From Planctomycetota bacterium (GTDB lineage: Bacteria; Planctomycetota; Planctomycetia; Gemmatales; Gemmataceae): DNA of 47,104 bases. The position numbers and the translations under genes are program-made. How positions within the stretch are numbered: position 1 is the first letter of the stretch; each line of letters opens with the position of its first letter. The notes under the pieces are model-generated. The model was not told the origin of the DNA. It made no database searches and worked only from the letters and a program-made list of their open reading frames with translations. The stretch spans positions 1 through 47,104 of the forward strand of contig VGYC01000036.1 of the NCBI GenBank assembly GCA_016873095.1, written 5' to 3'. Of this stretch, positions 1-6,774 are shown one piece after another.

Positions 1-3
1 AAC

Positions 4-76
<73 letters not shown>

Positions 77-149
77 TAAGTTGTTTAGTTTCAAGTACTT
101 ATGTCGTTCTTCCTTTCCATTGTTTTTTCCTTACTACTACTTGAACTAC

Positions 150-173
150 TCCTAGCGACCGGATAAGCTAGGA
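150..173. promoter_or_regulatory. Inverted repeat upstream of the recombinase gene
   Basis: TCCTAGC (150-156) and GCTAGGA (167-173) form a perfect 7-bp inverted repeat with a 10-nt spacer. It lies between the divergent tRNA-Lys and recombinase genes and overlaps one of the ACTACTCC sites. It may be an operator or a recombinase arm site; no protein partner can be assigned. Confidence 0.35.
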
Positions 174-177
174 AAAT

Positions 178-208
178 GAAGCCCGTCCGTTCGTCGCGAA
201 CGGGCTTC
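178..208. terminator. Strong hairpin between tRNA-Lys and recombinase genes
   Basis: GAAGCCCGT (178-186) pairs perfectly with ACGGGCTTC (200-208). An alternative inner stem CGTTCG/CGAACG (188-193/197-202) gives a tighter hairpin. Read leftward, the stem is followed by TTCATTTTCC, so it could terminate leftward transcription and insulate the tRNA gene. Its placement inside the element's left end makes a regulatory or recombination role equally possible. Confidence 0.4.
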
Positions 209-242
209 TACAACTACTTACCCTTTGAGCAGGAGTAGTCGC

Positions 243-1532
243 ATGAACAATTCTAGCGGATCGGTTCCCATTCGCAAGCATTCGTCGGGAGTAGTGAGGA
301 GTAGTCGCCCCGAGAAGCCGTTCAAGGGCTTCCCTCTTTTCGCGCATCCCAGCGGGCAGTGGGCGCGCAAGATTCGCGGTCGGCTGGTCTATTTCGGAAG
401 CTGGCGCACGGACCGCTCCGGCACGGCCGCGCTCGAATCGCATAACCGCGAGTGGCCGTACCTGAAAGAGGGCAAGACGCCGCCAGCTGTCGATGTCGGC
501 AACGGCTGCACAATGAAGCAGTTGGTCAACGCCTTCCTTGCCTTGAAGGAAAGCAAGATGGAAGCCGGCGAGTTGTCGCCGCGCTCCTATCGCGATTATT
601 TTTTGACTTGCGAGATTCTGATTGACCAATTCAGCCGCGAGCGCCTTGTATCCGATCTTCGGCATGATGACTTCCGCCAGTTCCGCTCGCAACTTGCGAA
701 GCGCTACAACGTCGTCAGCTTGCGCAATTGCATCAACCGCATTTGCATCATTTTCAATTTCGCGCACGAAGCCGGCTTGATTGACAAGCCTATGACATTC
801 GGCGGTTGCTTCGACCGTCCTTCCGCTCTATCACTTCGCCGCGAGCGCAATGCACGCGGGGCGCGGTTGTTCACGCGCGATGAGTGTATCGCGATTCTTG
901 AAGCGGCGGACGTTCAGCAAAAGGCGATGGTCTTGCTCGCGCTCAATTGCGGGTATGGCAACACCGACGTTGCCAACCTGCGCGAATCGCATTTCAAGCC
1001 GGGCGGCTGGGTTGAGTTTCCACGCGTCAAGACGGAGATTCCAAGGCGCTGCCCGCTCTGGCCTGAAACCTTAGAAGCGGTCAACGCGTGGCTGCCCTTG
1101 CGACCGCGCCCGGCCAATCCGGAAGCGCGTGGCCTTGTTTTTCTTACAGCCAAGCAGGGCCGTGCTTGGGTCCGCGTGCAACCACGCAAGCGGACACCTG
1201 ATGATGACACCGACGACGACAAAGGACCGCAGGACATTCCACTCGATGCGCTTTCACAAGCGTTCGCCAAGTTGCTTCGGAAACTCGGCATCAACGGTAG
1301 GCGCGGCTTTTATTGCTTTCGACATTGCGTCGAAACCATCGGCGGCGAATCGCGCGATCAAGTTGCCGTCGATGCCATCATGGGTCACGTTGACAGCAGT
1401 ATGTCAGCGAACTACCGCCACGCGATCAGCGATGACAGGTTGCGGGCCGTTGTCAACGTCATTCACGATTGGCTTTGGTCGAAGCCAACAACGACGAACG
1501 ACACGGGCGCGACGAAAGGCGGTGCGCGATGA
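243..1532 (+). CDS. Tyrosine recombinase (integrase)
   Basis: Site-specific recombinase of 429 aa that would integrate and excise the element at tRNA-Lys. ATG 243 is chosen over the upstream TTG at 225 because AGGAG (231-235) sits 7 nt before it. The N-terminal region has the FPLF...WARKIRGRLVYFG motif (about residues 30-52) seen in planctomycete integrases, followed by an SAM-like core-binding region (about 90-185) and a catalytic domain. Visible catalytic residues are K263 in the beta-hairpin (PRVKTE), R360 (CFRH), H382 (MGH) and the nucleophile Y391 (NYRH). The canonical first arginine (TGxRxxEL) is not visible: the matching segment, 235-246, reads NCGYGNTDVANL. The stop codon overlaps the next gene by 4 nt. 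Confidence 0.93.
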   Translation: MNNSSGSVPIRKHSSGVVRSSRPEKPFKGFPLFAHPSGQWARKIRGRLVYFGSWRTDRSGTAALESHNREWPYLKEGKTPPAVDVGNGCTMKQLVNAFLALKESKMEAGELSPRSYRDYFLTCEILIDQFSRERLVSDLRHDDFRQFRSQLAKRYNVVSLRNCINRICIIFNFAHEAGLIDKPMTFGGCFDRPSALSLRRERNARGARLFTRDECIAILEAADVQQKAMVLLALNCGYGNTDVANLRESHFKPGGWVEFPRVKTEIPRRCPLWPETLEAVNAWLPLRPRPANPEARGLVFLTAKQGRAWVRVQPRKRTPDDDTDDDKGPQDIPLDALSQAFAKLLRKLGINGRRGFYCFRHCVETIGGESRDQVAVDAIMGHVDSSMSANYRHAISDDRLRAVVNVIHDWLWSKPTTTNDTGATKGGAR

Positions 1533-2254
1533 ACTATCCCGACCCGGTGTTGAACCTGTTGGAACTGCTGGCGCTGGTTGTCGGCAATCGTTCGCCAGTT
1601 GCCAATTACTTCCATCCGCAGCAAGCGAAGGCGGAGCGCGAGCAAGCGGGCGAATCGCTGCGCCATTTTCTCGCCGCCCACTGCCCCGCGCCAACGCCGA
1701 AGCCGGCCCCCGACACGCTTGCGGAAATCAAGCGGCAAGCGCTCGCCGATCCGCGCGTGAGAATCGCCGAACTTCAGCAGCGGGGCGACGCGCCCGGCGA
1801 AGGCTTGCTCGTCGCGCTTGGCTTCGGGGACGCGCTCGCCGTCGCCCTGGCGGATGACCTTGTAAGGCGCGGCAGTCGCGGCATCGTCCTGGCGGAAGCT
1901 GGTCAAGCGCTGCTTGCCCGTCGCCGGCTATCCGCTGCCGACCGGCAGCAACCGCAAGCGACCGATTCGACCGCGAGCGCCCCCGCCCCCCGTCGTCCGG
2001 ATACGTCCGCGCTGGTCGATGATGAGATTCGCAAGATCATCGACGGGCAAGGGAGCGCGGACGACAAGCTACGGGGTATCTCGCGAATTGACAGCCTCTT
2101 CTATGCGTGGCAATCGCCGAAGCTGGCCACGCTGCTAGGTTGCACTGCGGACAACATCCGCCAAACGCGGTGGTGGAAAGAGGACCGCAAGGCGTGGCTG
2201 GAAAAGGAAGCCCGCGACCGGGACAGCGAACCGCCCAGCTTCGATGAACTGTAA
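1529..2254 (+). CDS. Hypothetical protein of the element
   Basis: A 241-aa protein of unknown function. ATG 1529 overlaps the recombinase stop as ATGA, implying translational coupling, so this start is preferred to upstream in-frame codons. The first 60 residues are leucine-rich, the middle is Ala/Arg/Pro-rich, and the C-terminal 80 residues (from about SALVDDEIRKIIDGQ) look like a compact charged domain ending in WWKEDRKAWLEKEARDRD. The segment KLATLLGCTADNIRQTRWWKEDR resembles a helix-turn-helix, suggesting DNA binding, but I recognise no family. Its position beside the recombinase hints at a role in integration control or regulation. Confidence 0.75.
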   Translation: MNYPDPVLNLLELLALVVGNRSPVANYFHPQQAKAEREQAGESLRHFLAAHCPAPTPKPAPDTLAEIKRQALADPRVRIAELQQRGDAPGEGLLVALGFGDALAVALADDLVRRGSRGIVLAEAGQALLARRRLSAADRQQPQATDSTASAPAPRRPDTSALVDDEIRKIIDGQGSADDKLRGISRIDSLFYAWQSPKLATLLGCTADNIRQTRWWKEDRKAWLEKEARDRDSEPPSFDEL

Positions 2255-2413
2255 GCCGCTCACGCGCGACTTACGCGGGCCAAAATGTTCCAAGTTTTTT
2301 CGCGGCGGTTTTCGCAAGGAAGCCGCCGCTTTTGTTTTGCCTTCACTCACGCGCACCCTTCCGCCATTCCCGTTTCGTGTAAACCGCAAACGCGGTCTAA
2401 CGGGGCGAACGCA

Positions 2414-2677
2414 ATGGCAACGGCAACAGTCGGATACACAACACCGCCGAAGTTCGCGAAGTTGCTCGGTGTTGATGCTGACAAAATATTGGCATTCATT
2501 CGCACCGGGCAACTCGCAGCGGTCAACCTGGCAGTGAATCCGCAGGGCAAGCCGCGATACCGAATCGCACTGGCTGACGCGGAGCGCTTTCTACAGTCGC
2601 GAGCGACAACACCGCCCGCAGCAAAACCGCGCCGGCGCCGGCGAACGATCGCCGCGCCCGTCAAGGAATACTTTTAA
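2414..2677 (+). CDS. Excisionase-like helix-turn-helix protein
   Basis: An 87-aa basic DNA-binding protein. Residues 8-65 (YTTPPKFAKLLGVDADKILAF... to ALADAERFLQSR) match the MerR/excisionase-type winged HTH pattern: a helix followed by a recognition helix, an IRTGQLAAVNL wing and a RYRIALADAERFL segment. The tail PRRRRRTIAAPVKEYF is strongly basic. ATG 2414 is taken because the upstream in-frame stretch reads poorly as protein; no clear Shine-Dalgarno sequence precedes it. Such proteins normally bias the recombinase toward excision or act as regulators. The stop overlaps the DUF3631 start by one base (TAATG), so the two are probably co-translated. Confidence 0.85.
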   Translation: MATATVGYTTPPKFAKLLGVDADKILAFIRTGQLAAVNLAVNPQGKPRYRIALADAERFLQSRATTPPAAKPRRRRRTIAAPVKEYF

Positions 2678-4038
2678 TGCCGCCGATCCCGGAAAGATTG
2701 AGAAAGCCCCACGCCAACGGCAAGCAGCGAAGCGGGCTGGCCGCGCACCTGGCGAACGGCAAGGGCCGATTGCTGACCGCAGCGGCAACCGTGGCCCCTG
2801 CCCCTGACTCCGCGCGCTGTCCACGGGGCGATGATGACTCTGCCGCCCCTGGACACGGAGAACAAAACGGCATCCGGGTAGGCGGGGTATCCGGGCCTGG
2901 AGAAAGGCAAGAGCGCGCGGGCATCGTGGGCAAGTTGTGCGCCTTCCTGCATCGGTTCATTGTCCTGCCCGATCAAGCGATTCTGGTTGTGGCAACATGG
3001 TGCATCGCTTCATGGGTTGTGGATGCATTCGACCGCTTCGGACATTTGGCGGTTACTTCGCCCGAAAAGCGCTGCGGAAAAACTCGGCTGCTGCAACTCA
3101 TTGAGCAACTTTGCCGCGTGTCGCATCATGTCGCGAATATGTCGGCTGCCGTCGTTTTTCGATTGATCGCGCGCGATCGACCTACGTTGCTTTTGGATGA
3201 AGCCCAATCGCTCATTAGGCGCGGATCGGAAGCGTCGGAAGTCATCCGAGAAATTTATTGTGCAAGCATCGACCATAACGCGAAAGTCTTGCGCGTGGGC
3301 GGGCGGAAATTTGATTCCGTCGTTGAGTTTCCGATTTTTTCCCCGAAGGTGATTGCGTGCATTGGCGACCTTGACGGCACGCTCGCGGATCGGTGTTTGC
3401 CGGTTCGCTTGGAGCGGAAGAGCGCTGGTCAAGTTGTTGAACAATATCGGTCGCGGGTTGTTGAAGCCATCGGCGCGGAACTACGCGCGGAAATCGAAGA
3501 ATGGACAAACGCCAACTCGGACCGTGTACGCGCGGTTTATGACGACTTGCAACCCTTTCCGCTTGCCAATGACCGATTAGCCGAATTGTTGTTGCCGTTG
3601 CAAGCGGTGTTGACCGTGGCCGATCCTGGCAGCTTGCCCGACCTTCGCGCGTTCGCGGTCGCGGCTGACTCAGCAGAAATTGAACGCGACCGCGCGAGCG
3701 CCGGCGTGCTCTTGCTGTCGGCCATCCGTGAAATTTTTGGCGACCGCGATTTCTTGCCAACTGTCGGCTTGCTGTGTGAATTGGTCAACCGCCCGGAAGA
3801 ACCTTGGGGCAACTGGTCGCGCGGGAACGCAATGACGGATGAACAGCTTGCGCGACTGCTTCGGCCCTTTGGCATCCGGCCCGAAAAGCAACAACACAAA
3901 GTCGCGGGCAAGAACCTTCAGTGTCGCGGGTATTTCCGCGTTCGGTTCGCGGATGCCTGGCAACGATACTGCCCCCTGTCTGTTGCTTTGGAAATGCCCG
4001 GATACTCGGATACTCGGATACCGCGCGACAAGTCCTGA
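2677..4038 (+). CDS. DUF3631 P-loop protein (putative replication helicase/primase partner)
   Basis: A 453-aa protein. After a low-complexity N-terminus (1-80) it has a hydrophobic segment near 101-115, a Walker A-like loop SPEKRCGKTR (128-137) and Walker B TLLLDEAQ (170-177). The C-terminal part (about 270-440) matches DUF3631, including EEPWGNW, the phrase LARLLRPFGIRPEK and the segment RGYFRVRFADAW. DUF3631 domains are found on helicase/primase-like proteins of plasmids, phages and islands, so a role in replicating the excised element is likely but inferred. It follows the HTH gene with a 1-nt overlap and precedes a zinc-finger primase-like gene. Iteron-like repeats cover its last codons and the gap after it. 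Confidence 0.85.
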   Translation: MPPIPERLRKPHANGKQRSGLAAHLANGKGRLLTAAATVAPAPDSARCPRGDDDSAAPGHGEQNGIRVGGVSGPGERQERAGIVGKLCAFLHRFIVLPDQAILVVATWCIASWVVDAFDRFGHLAVTSPEKRCGKTRLLQLIEQLCRVSHHVANMSAAVVFRLIARDRPTLLLDEAQSLIRRGSEASEVIREIYCASIDHNAKVLRVGGRKFDSVVEFPIFSPKVIACIGDLDGTLADRCLPVRLERKSAGQVVEQYRSRVVEAIGAELRAEIEEWTNANSDRVRAVYDDLQPFPLANDRLAELLLPLQAVLTVADPGSLPDLRAFAVAADSAEIERDRASAGVLLLSAIREIFGDRDFLPTVGLLCELVNRPEEPWGNWSRGNAMTDEQLARLLRPFGIRPEKQQHKVAGKNLQCRGYFRVRFADAWQRYCPLSVALEMPGYSDTRIPRDKS

Positions 4039-4075
4039 TTATTTCCAGGCTTTCGGAAAGGTATCCAGGTATCCG
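4000..4075. repeat. Iteron-like GGATACTC repeats
   Basis: Three direct octamers lie at 4000-4007, 4008-4015 and 4016-4023 (GGATACTC, GGATACTC, GGATACCG). Two inverted copies follow at 4060-4067 (GGTATCCA) and 4068-4075 (GGTATCCG). A further copy, GGTATCCG, lies at 2886-2893 inside the same gene, and the 12-mer GGTATCCGGGCC occurs at both 2886-2897 and 4068-4079. The array straddles the DUF3631 stop codon. Tandem octamers beside a putative replication protein resemble an origin, but a purely coding or regulatory repeat cannot be excluded. Confidence 0.5.
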
Positions 4076-4099
4076 GGCCATTAGGAAGGACAAACGACG

Positions 4100-4894
4100 A
4101 TGACAACGATTCTCGAATTCTGGATTGCAAAGTTGCTCGGCCCGGCGACCAGCAGCGAAGGGCGCGGAGTTTCCAACTGGAAGTGTCCCGGCTGCAATGG
4201 CGCGACGTTTCACACGATGCCCGACCGCCCGCCGAACAAGCATCGCGCGAAGTGCTGGCGGGCGGCTTGCACGTTCAACACGCCCGCCGACATTCACGAC
4301 CTGTTGCAATTCTGCCGCTCCGAACTGCGCTATGCCGACCGCCTGGAATTGCTCGCCGACTGGCGCGAGCAATGGCAGCAGCTTGGCGACAGCCAGGCAG
4401 ACAGCGAGACGAACGGCGAAGGTCCAGAAATCTTTCGCCCCGTGGAGCGCGCGGAAGCAAGGCGAATCGCGCGCGAAGCAAATCTTGACGCTTGCTTTGA
4501 TGCACTCGCCGACCTTCGCGCCGTGCTTGCCGAGCGGGGGGCCGATGAATCGCAGGCGCTCGCAACCATCCGCGCCGTCGGCGACTGCTGCCGGAAGCGC
4601 GGCGTGTCGATGGAAGCGCTCGCCTTGCGCTGGGGACTTTTTGATATGGACGTGCGCCTAACCGACAGGATTTGCCGCGTTATGGCCGATGATGGCGACA
4701 CGCAATTTGCAACCGACTACCGCCGCTATGTCGCCAGCCAGTTGCCGCCCGGCCTGGCGGATGCCATCGACCCGGACACGATGACGCTTGCGGATGGAAT
4801 CCATGTCCAGGCTTGCGAGCGATCCGCTTGCGAGCGCTGCGAGAAAATCGCCGCCGACGTGGAGCGCCGCAACCGAAGAAAGGCGGTGCAATGA
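4100..4894 (+). CDS. Zinc-finger primase-like protein
   Basis: A 264-aa protein with an N-terminal zinc-binding pattern: CPGC (C29, C32), H38, C52 and C57, in a context resembling the CHC2 finger of primases (FHTMPDRPPNKHRAKCW). Downstream, residues 60-110 look helical; no TOPRIM acidic motif is visible, so a full primase cannot be claimed. A second Cys cluster, CERSACERCEK, lies near the C-terminus. The gene follows the DUF3631 gene after 61 nt holding the inverted repeats, and GGAAGGA (4083-4089) serves as its ribosome binding site. Its ATGA overlap with the methyltransferase gene ties it to that gene. A DNA-binding replication role with DUF3631 is inference. Confidence 0.8.
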   Translation: MTTILEFWIAKLLGPATSSEGRGVSNWKCPGCNGATFHTMPDRPPNKHRAKCWRAACTFNTPADIHDLLQFCRSELRYADRLELLADWREQWQQLGDSQADSETNGEGPEIFRPVERAEARRIAREANLDACFDALADLRAVLAERGADESQALATIRAVGDCCRKRGVSMEALALRWGLFDMDVRLTDRICRVMADDGDTQFATDYRRYVASQLPPGLADAIDPDTMTLADGIHVQACERSACERCEKIAADVERRNRRKAVQ

Positions 4895-5817
4895 TGCCCC
4901 CGCTTCTTTCTTCCAATGGCGCGGCCGCCGTCGCCACTCGCCGCCTACCGCCCGTGCCGCGAAGGAATGCCCCCGCAACCGTCGCCGTCCTTCCCGCGCG
5001 GCCTGGCGCTCTTGCCCGATGCAAGCTGACACCGCCGCTCAAATGGCACGGCGGGAAAAACTACCTGGCGAAGCGCATCATTGAATTGATGCCGCCGCAC
5101 GTTCACTACGTTGAGCCATTCGCGGGCGGGCTGGCGGTGTTGCTCGCGAAGGACCCCGAAGGGGTTAGCGAAGTCGTCAACGACGTTGACGGCAACCTGA
5201 TGAACTTTTGGCGGACGCTGCAAGTCCCGGATACTTTCGAGCGATTCGCGCGCGTTGTCCAGGCGATACCCTTCAGCGAAGTCGAATGGCGCGAAGCCAT
5301 GCCATCGAATCTCGGAAGTTCATTGCGACAAGCGATTGCCTTTTTTGTTCGCTGCCGTCAGTCACTCGCGGGCCGTCAATCGTGCTTTGCTCCACTTTCG
5401 CGGACACGGACCCGAAAAGGAATGAATGAGCAAGCCGCCGCTTGGCTTGGCGCGGTTGACGGACTGGCTGCTGTTCATGCCCGGCTTCGTCGCGTTGTCA
5501 TTCTGAATCGCCCCGCCGTTGAAGTCATCCGCCAGCAAGACGGACCGGACACTCTCATTTATTGTGACCCGCCATATCTCGCATCGAAGCGGACCGCGCC
5601 CGACGTGTACGCGCATGAAATGACAACGGCGGATCATCGCGAGTTAGTGACATGCCTATGTCACTGCAAGGGCAAGGTCATGTTGAGCGGCTATCGCTCG
5701 GTGTTGTATGACGCGGCGCTAAGCGGTTGGACCCGCCATGATTTCGACGTTGCCAACAACGCCGCGAGCGGGAAAGAGAAACGGCGAATGACGGAATGCG
5801 TCTGGTGCAATTGGTGA
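4891..5817 (+). CDS. DNA adenine N6-methyltransferase (Dam/D12 class)
   Basis: A 308-aa methyltransferase. After a 45-residue non-conserved leader come KWHGGK (51-56, the N-terminal SAM-binding motif of D12 enzymes), VEPFAGG (74-80, motif I), NDVDGNLMNFW (97-107) and catalytic DPPY (226-229). It would transfer a methyl group from SAM to adenine N6. ATG 4891 overlaps the preceding stop (ATGA). No restriction endonuclease is nearby, so it is an orphan enzyme, probably for protecting the element's DNA or regulating its replication. The target sequence cannot be read from the gene; GATC is only the commonest for the class. Confidence 0.93.
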   Translation: MMPPLLSSNGAAAVATRRLPPVPRRNAPATVAVLPARPGALARCKLTPPLKWHGGKNYLAKRIIELMPPHVHYVEPFAGGLAVLLAKDPEGVSEVVNDVDGNLMNFWRTLQVPDTFERFARVVQAIPFSEVEWREAMPSNLGSSLRQAIAFFVRCRQSLAGRQSCFAPLSRTRTRKGMNEQAAAWLGAVDGLAAVHARLRRVVILNRPAVEVIRQQDGPDTLIYCDPPYLASKRTAPDVYAHEMTTADHRELVTCLCHCKGKVMLSGYRSVLYDAALSGWTRHDFDVANNAASGKEKRRMTECVWCNW

Positions 5818-6084
5818 CAAGGACAACAGCGAACGCGGAAGGACAACAGCGTACCGGCATTCGCGGAAGGACAAGACCAGCGCCAGCGAAAGCCCCCAGC
5901 CCAGCAGCCAGGAACAGCAGCAAGCCCGGCCCCTTAACGGGCTGCCCACTACTCCCCGAAGAGTAGTAGTCCGCAACCTGGAGAAATTGGAATCGCCAAG
6001 GAATCGCCTAGCGGAATCGAAGTAGGGCAACGGATTCGGAGACCTTAGCACGGCAGATTGCCAACGGTTTTTGAGGCATCCACT
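5818..6084. promoter_or_regulatory. Repeat-rich intergenic region before the packaging genes
   Basis: No gene is visible in these 267 nt. The left part holds direct repeats: AAGGACAACAGCG at 5819-5831 and 5839-5851, and CGCGGAAGGACAA at 5834-5846 and 5862-5874. Two hairpins follow: AGCCCG/CGGGCT (5923-5928/5938-5943) and ACTACTC/GAGTAGT (5948-5954/5961-5967). The second uses the same heptamer as the repeats at both ends of the element. The position between the replication block and the terminase block makes this a plausible switch or late promoter region, though I see no clear promoter consensus. Confidence 0.5.
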
Positions 6085-6555
6085 ATGGCCGAAACACCCA
6101 AAGACGAAACAGCCAAGCCGCGATTCCAGCGAGCGAAAGGCGGCGCACCGCGCGGCAATGATAACGGCATGAGGCACGGGTTGAAAGCCGGCAAGTTGCC
6201 GAAGAGCGCCCGCTACATCGAAGTGAGAGTCAACATCGTGAGGCGCAATCTTGAAAGCGCTGTTGTCGAGTCTAAGGGCGAGGTCTCATTGCCCGATGCC
6301 GCCGCGATTCAGACCGCATGTCGCTGGGAAAGGCACGCGGCTTTAGCGCAGCGCTGGCTGACCAAAGAGCATGACAAGATGACGCCGGAGCAGCGGCTAA
6401 ACTTCTCGCGCGAGATTGCCAAAGCAAGTGCCGAGCGCGACAAGGCAATCAAGATGCTGAACCTAGACCGCGATTGCCGCGAGGATTTGCTTGACAAGTT
6501 ATACGCGCGCCCGGCAATCAGCGCCGATGGCGCCGCTGGCACGGGGGACCGATGA
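6085..6555 (+). CDS. Putative small terminase subunit
   Basis: A 156-aa basic, helical protein. ATG 6085 is preferred over TTG 6058 because GAGG lies 8 nt upstream. The N-terminus has the GGAPRGNDNGMRHGLKAG motif common to small phage and island proteins encoded just before large terminases. The rest is predicted helical (RRNLESAVVESKGEVSL..., SREIAKASAERDKAIKMLNLD). Small terminases recognise the packaging site and load the large subunit. The assignment rests on position and this motif, not on a fold-level match. The stop overlaps the next start (ATGA). Confidence 0.65.
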   Translation: MAETPKDETAKPRFQRAKGGAPRGNDNGMRHGLKAGKLPKSARYIEVRVNIVRRNLESAVVESKGEVSLPDAAAIQTACRWERHAALAQRWLTKEHDKMTPEQRLNFSREIAKASAERDKAIKMLNLDRDCREDLLDKLYARPAISADGAAGTGDR

Positions 6556-6770
6556 TGCGCTATGAATTGCATACACGGCAGCGCGACAGCGACCGTCGCG
6601 AAGTGTCGCAACACCGAACGCTAGAGCAAGCAATGGCCGAAGCCAGGCGATACATCGCTCGCGAGGGTCAGCTCCAGCAGTTCACGCTTGCGCTCTATGA
6701 CCGGCAGCGGAAGCACGACGCGCGACGGCATGACACTGATGACCAGATTGTCTTTCGATACGGGGAGTGA
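6552..6770 (+). CDS. Small hypothetical protein
   Basis: A 72-aa highly charged protein with many Arg, Asp and Gln residues and no recognised domain. ATG 6552 overlaps the preceding stop as ATGA, supporting a real coupled gene. The sequence RTLEQAMAEARRYIAREGQLQQFTLALYDRQRK is compatible with a small alpha-beta fold. It is followed after four bases by the large terminase start. Confidence 0.6.
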   Translation: MMRYELHTRQRDSDRREVSQHRTLEQAMAEARRYIAREGQLQQFTLALYDRQRKHDARRHDTDDQIVFRYGE

Positions 6771-6774
6771 ATCG

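Larger units (their letters stand above)
133..305. promoter_or_regulatory. Left-end cluster of GGAGTAGT repeats
   Basis: The octamer GGAGTAGT or its complement ACTACTCC occurs at 145-152 (complement), 232-239, 288-295 and 298-305, with partial ACTACT copies at 133-138 and 213-218. The 12-mer AGGAGTAGTCGC is present identically at 231-242 and 297-308. The copies at 288 and 298 are 10 bp apart, one helical turn. Similar copies lie at 5948-5967 and 10502-10521. Short repeats near both ends of an integrating element fit arm-type binding sites for its recombinase or excisionase, but this is inference. The copy at 231-235 also serves as the ribosome binding site of the recombinase gene. Confidence 0.5.

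Noticed and set aside
4891-5817. Restriction-modification system
   Set aside because: Only the methyltransferase is present; no endonuclease or specificity gene is adjacent.
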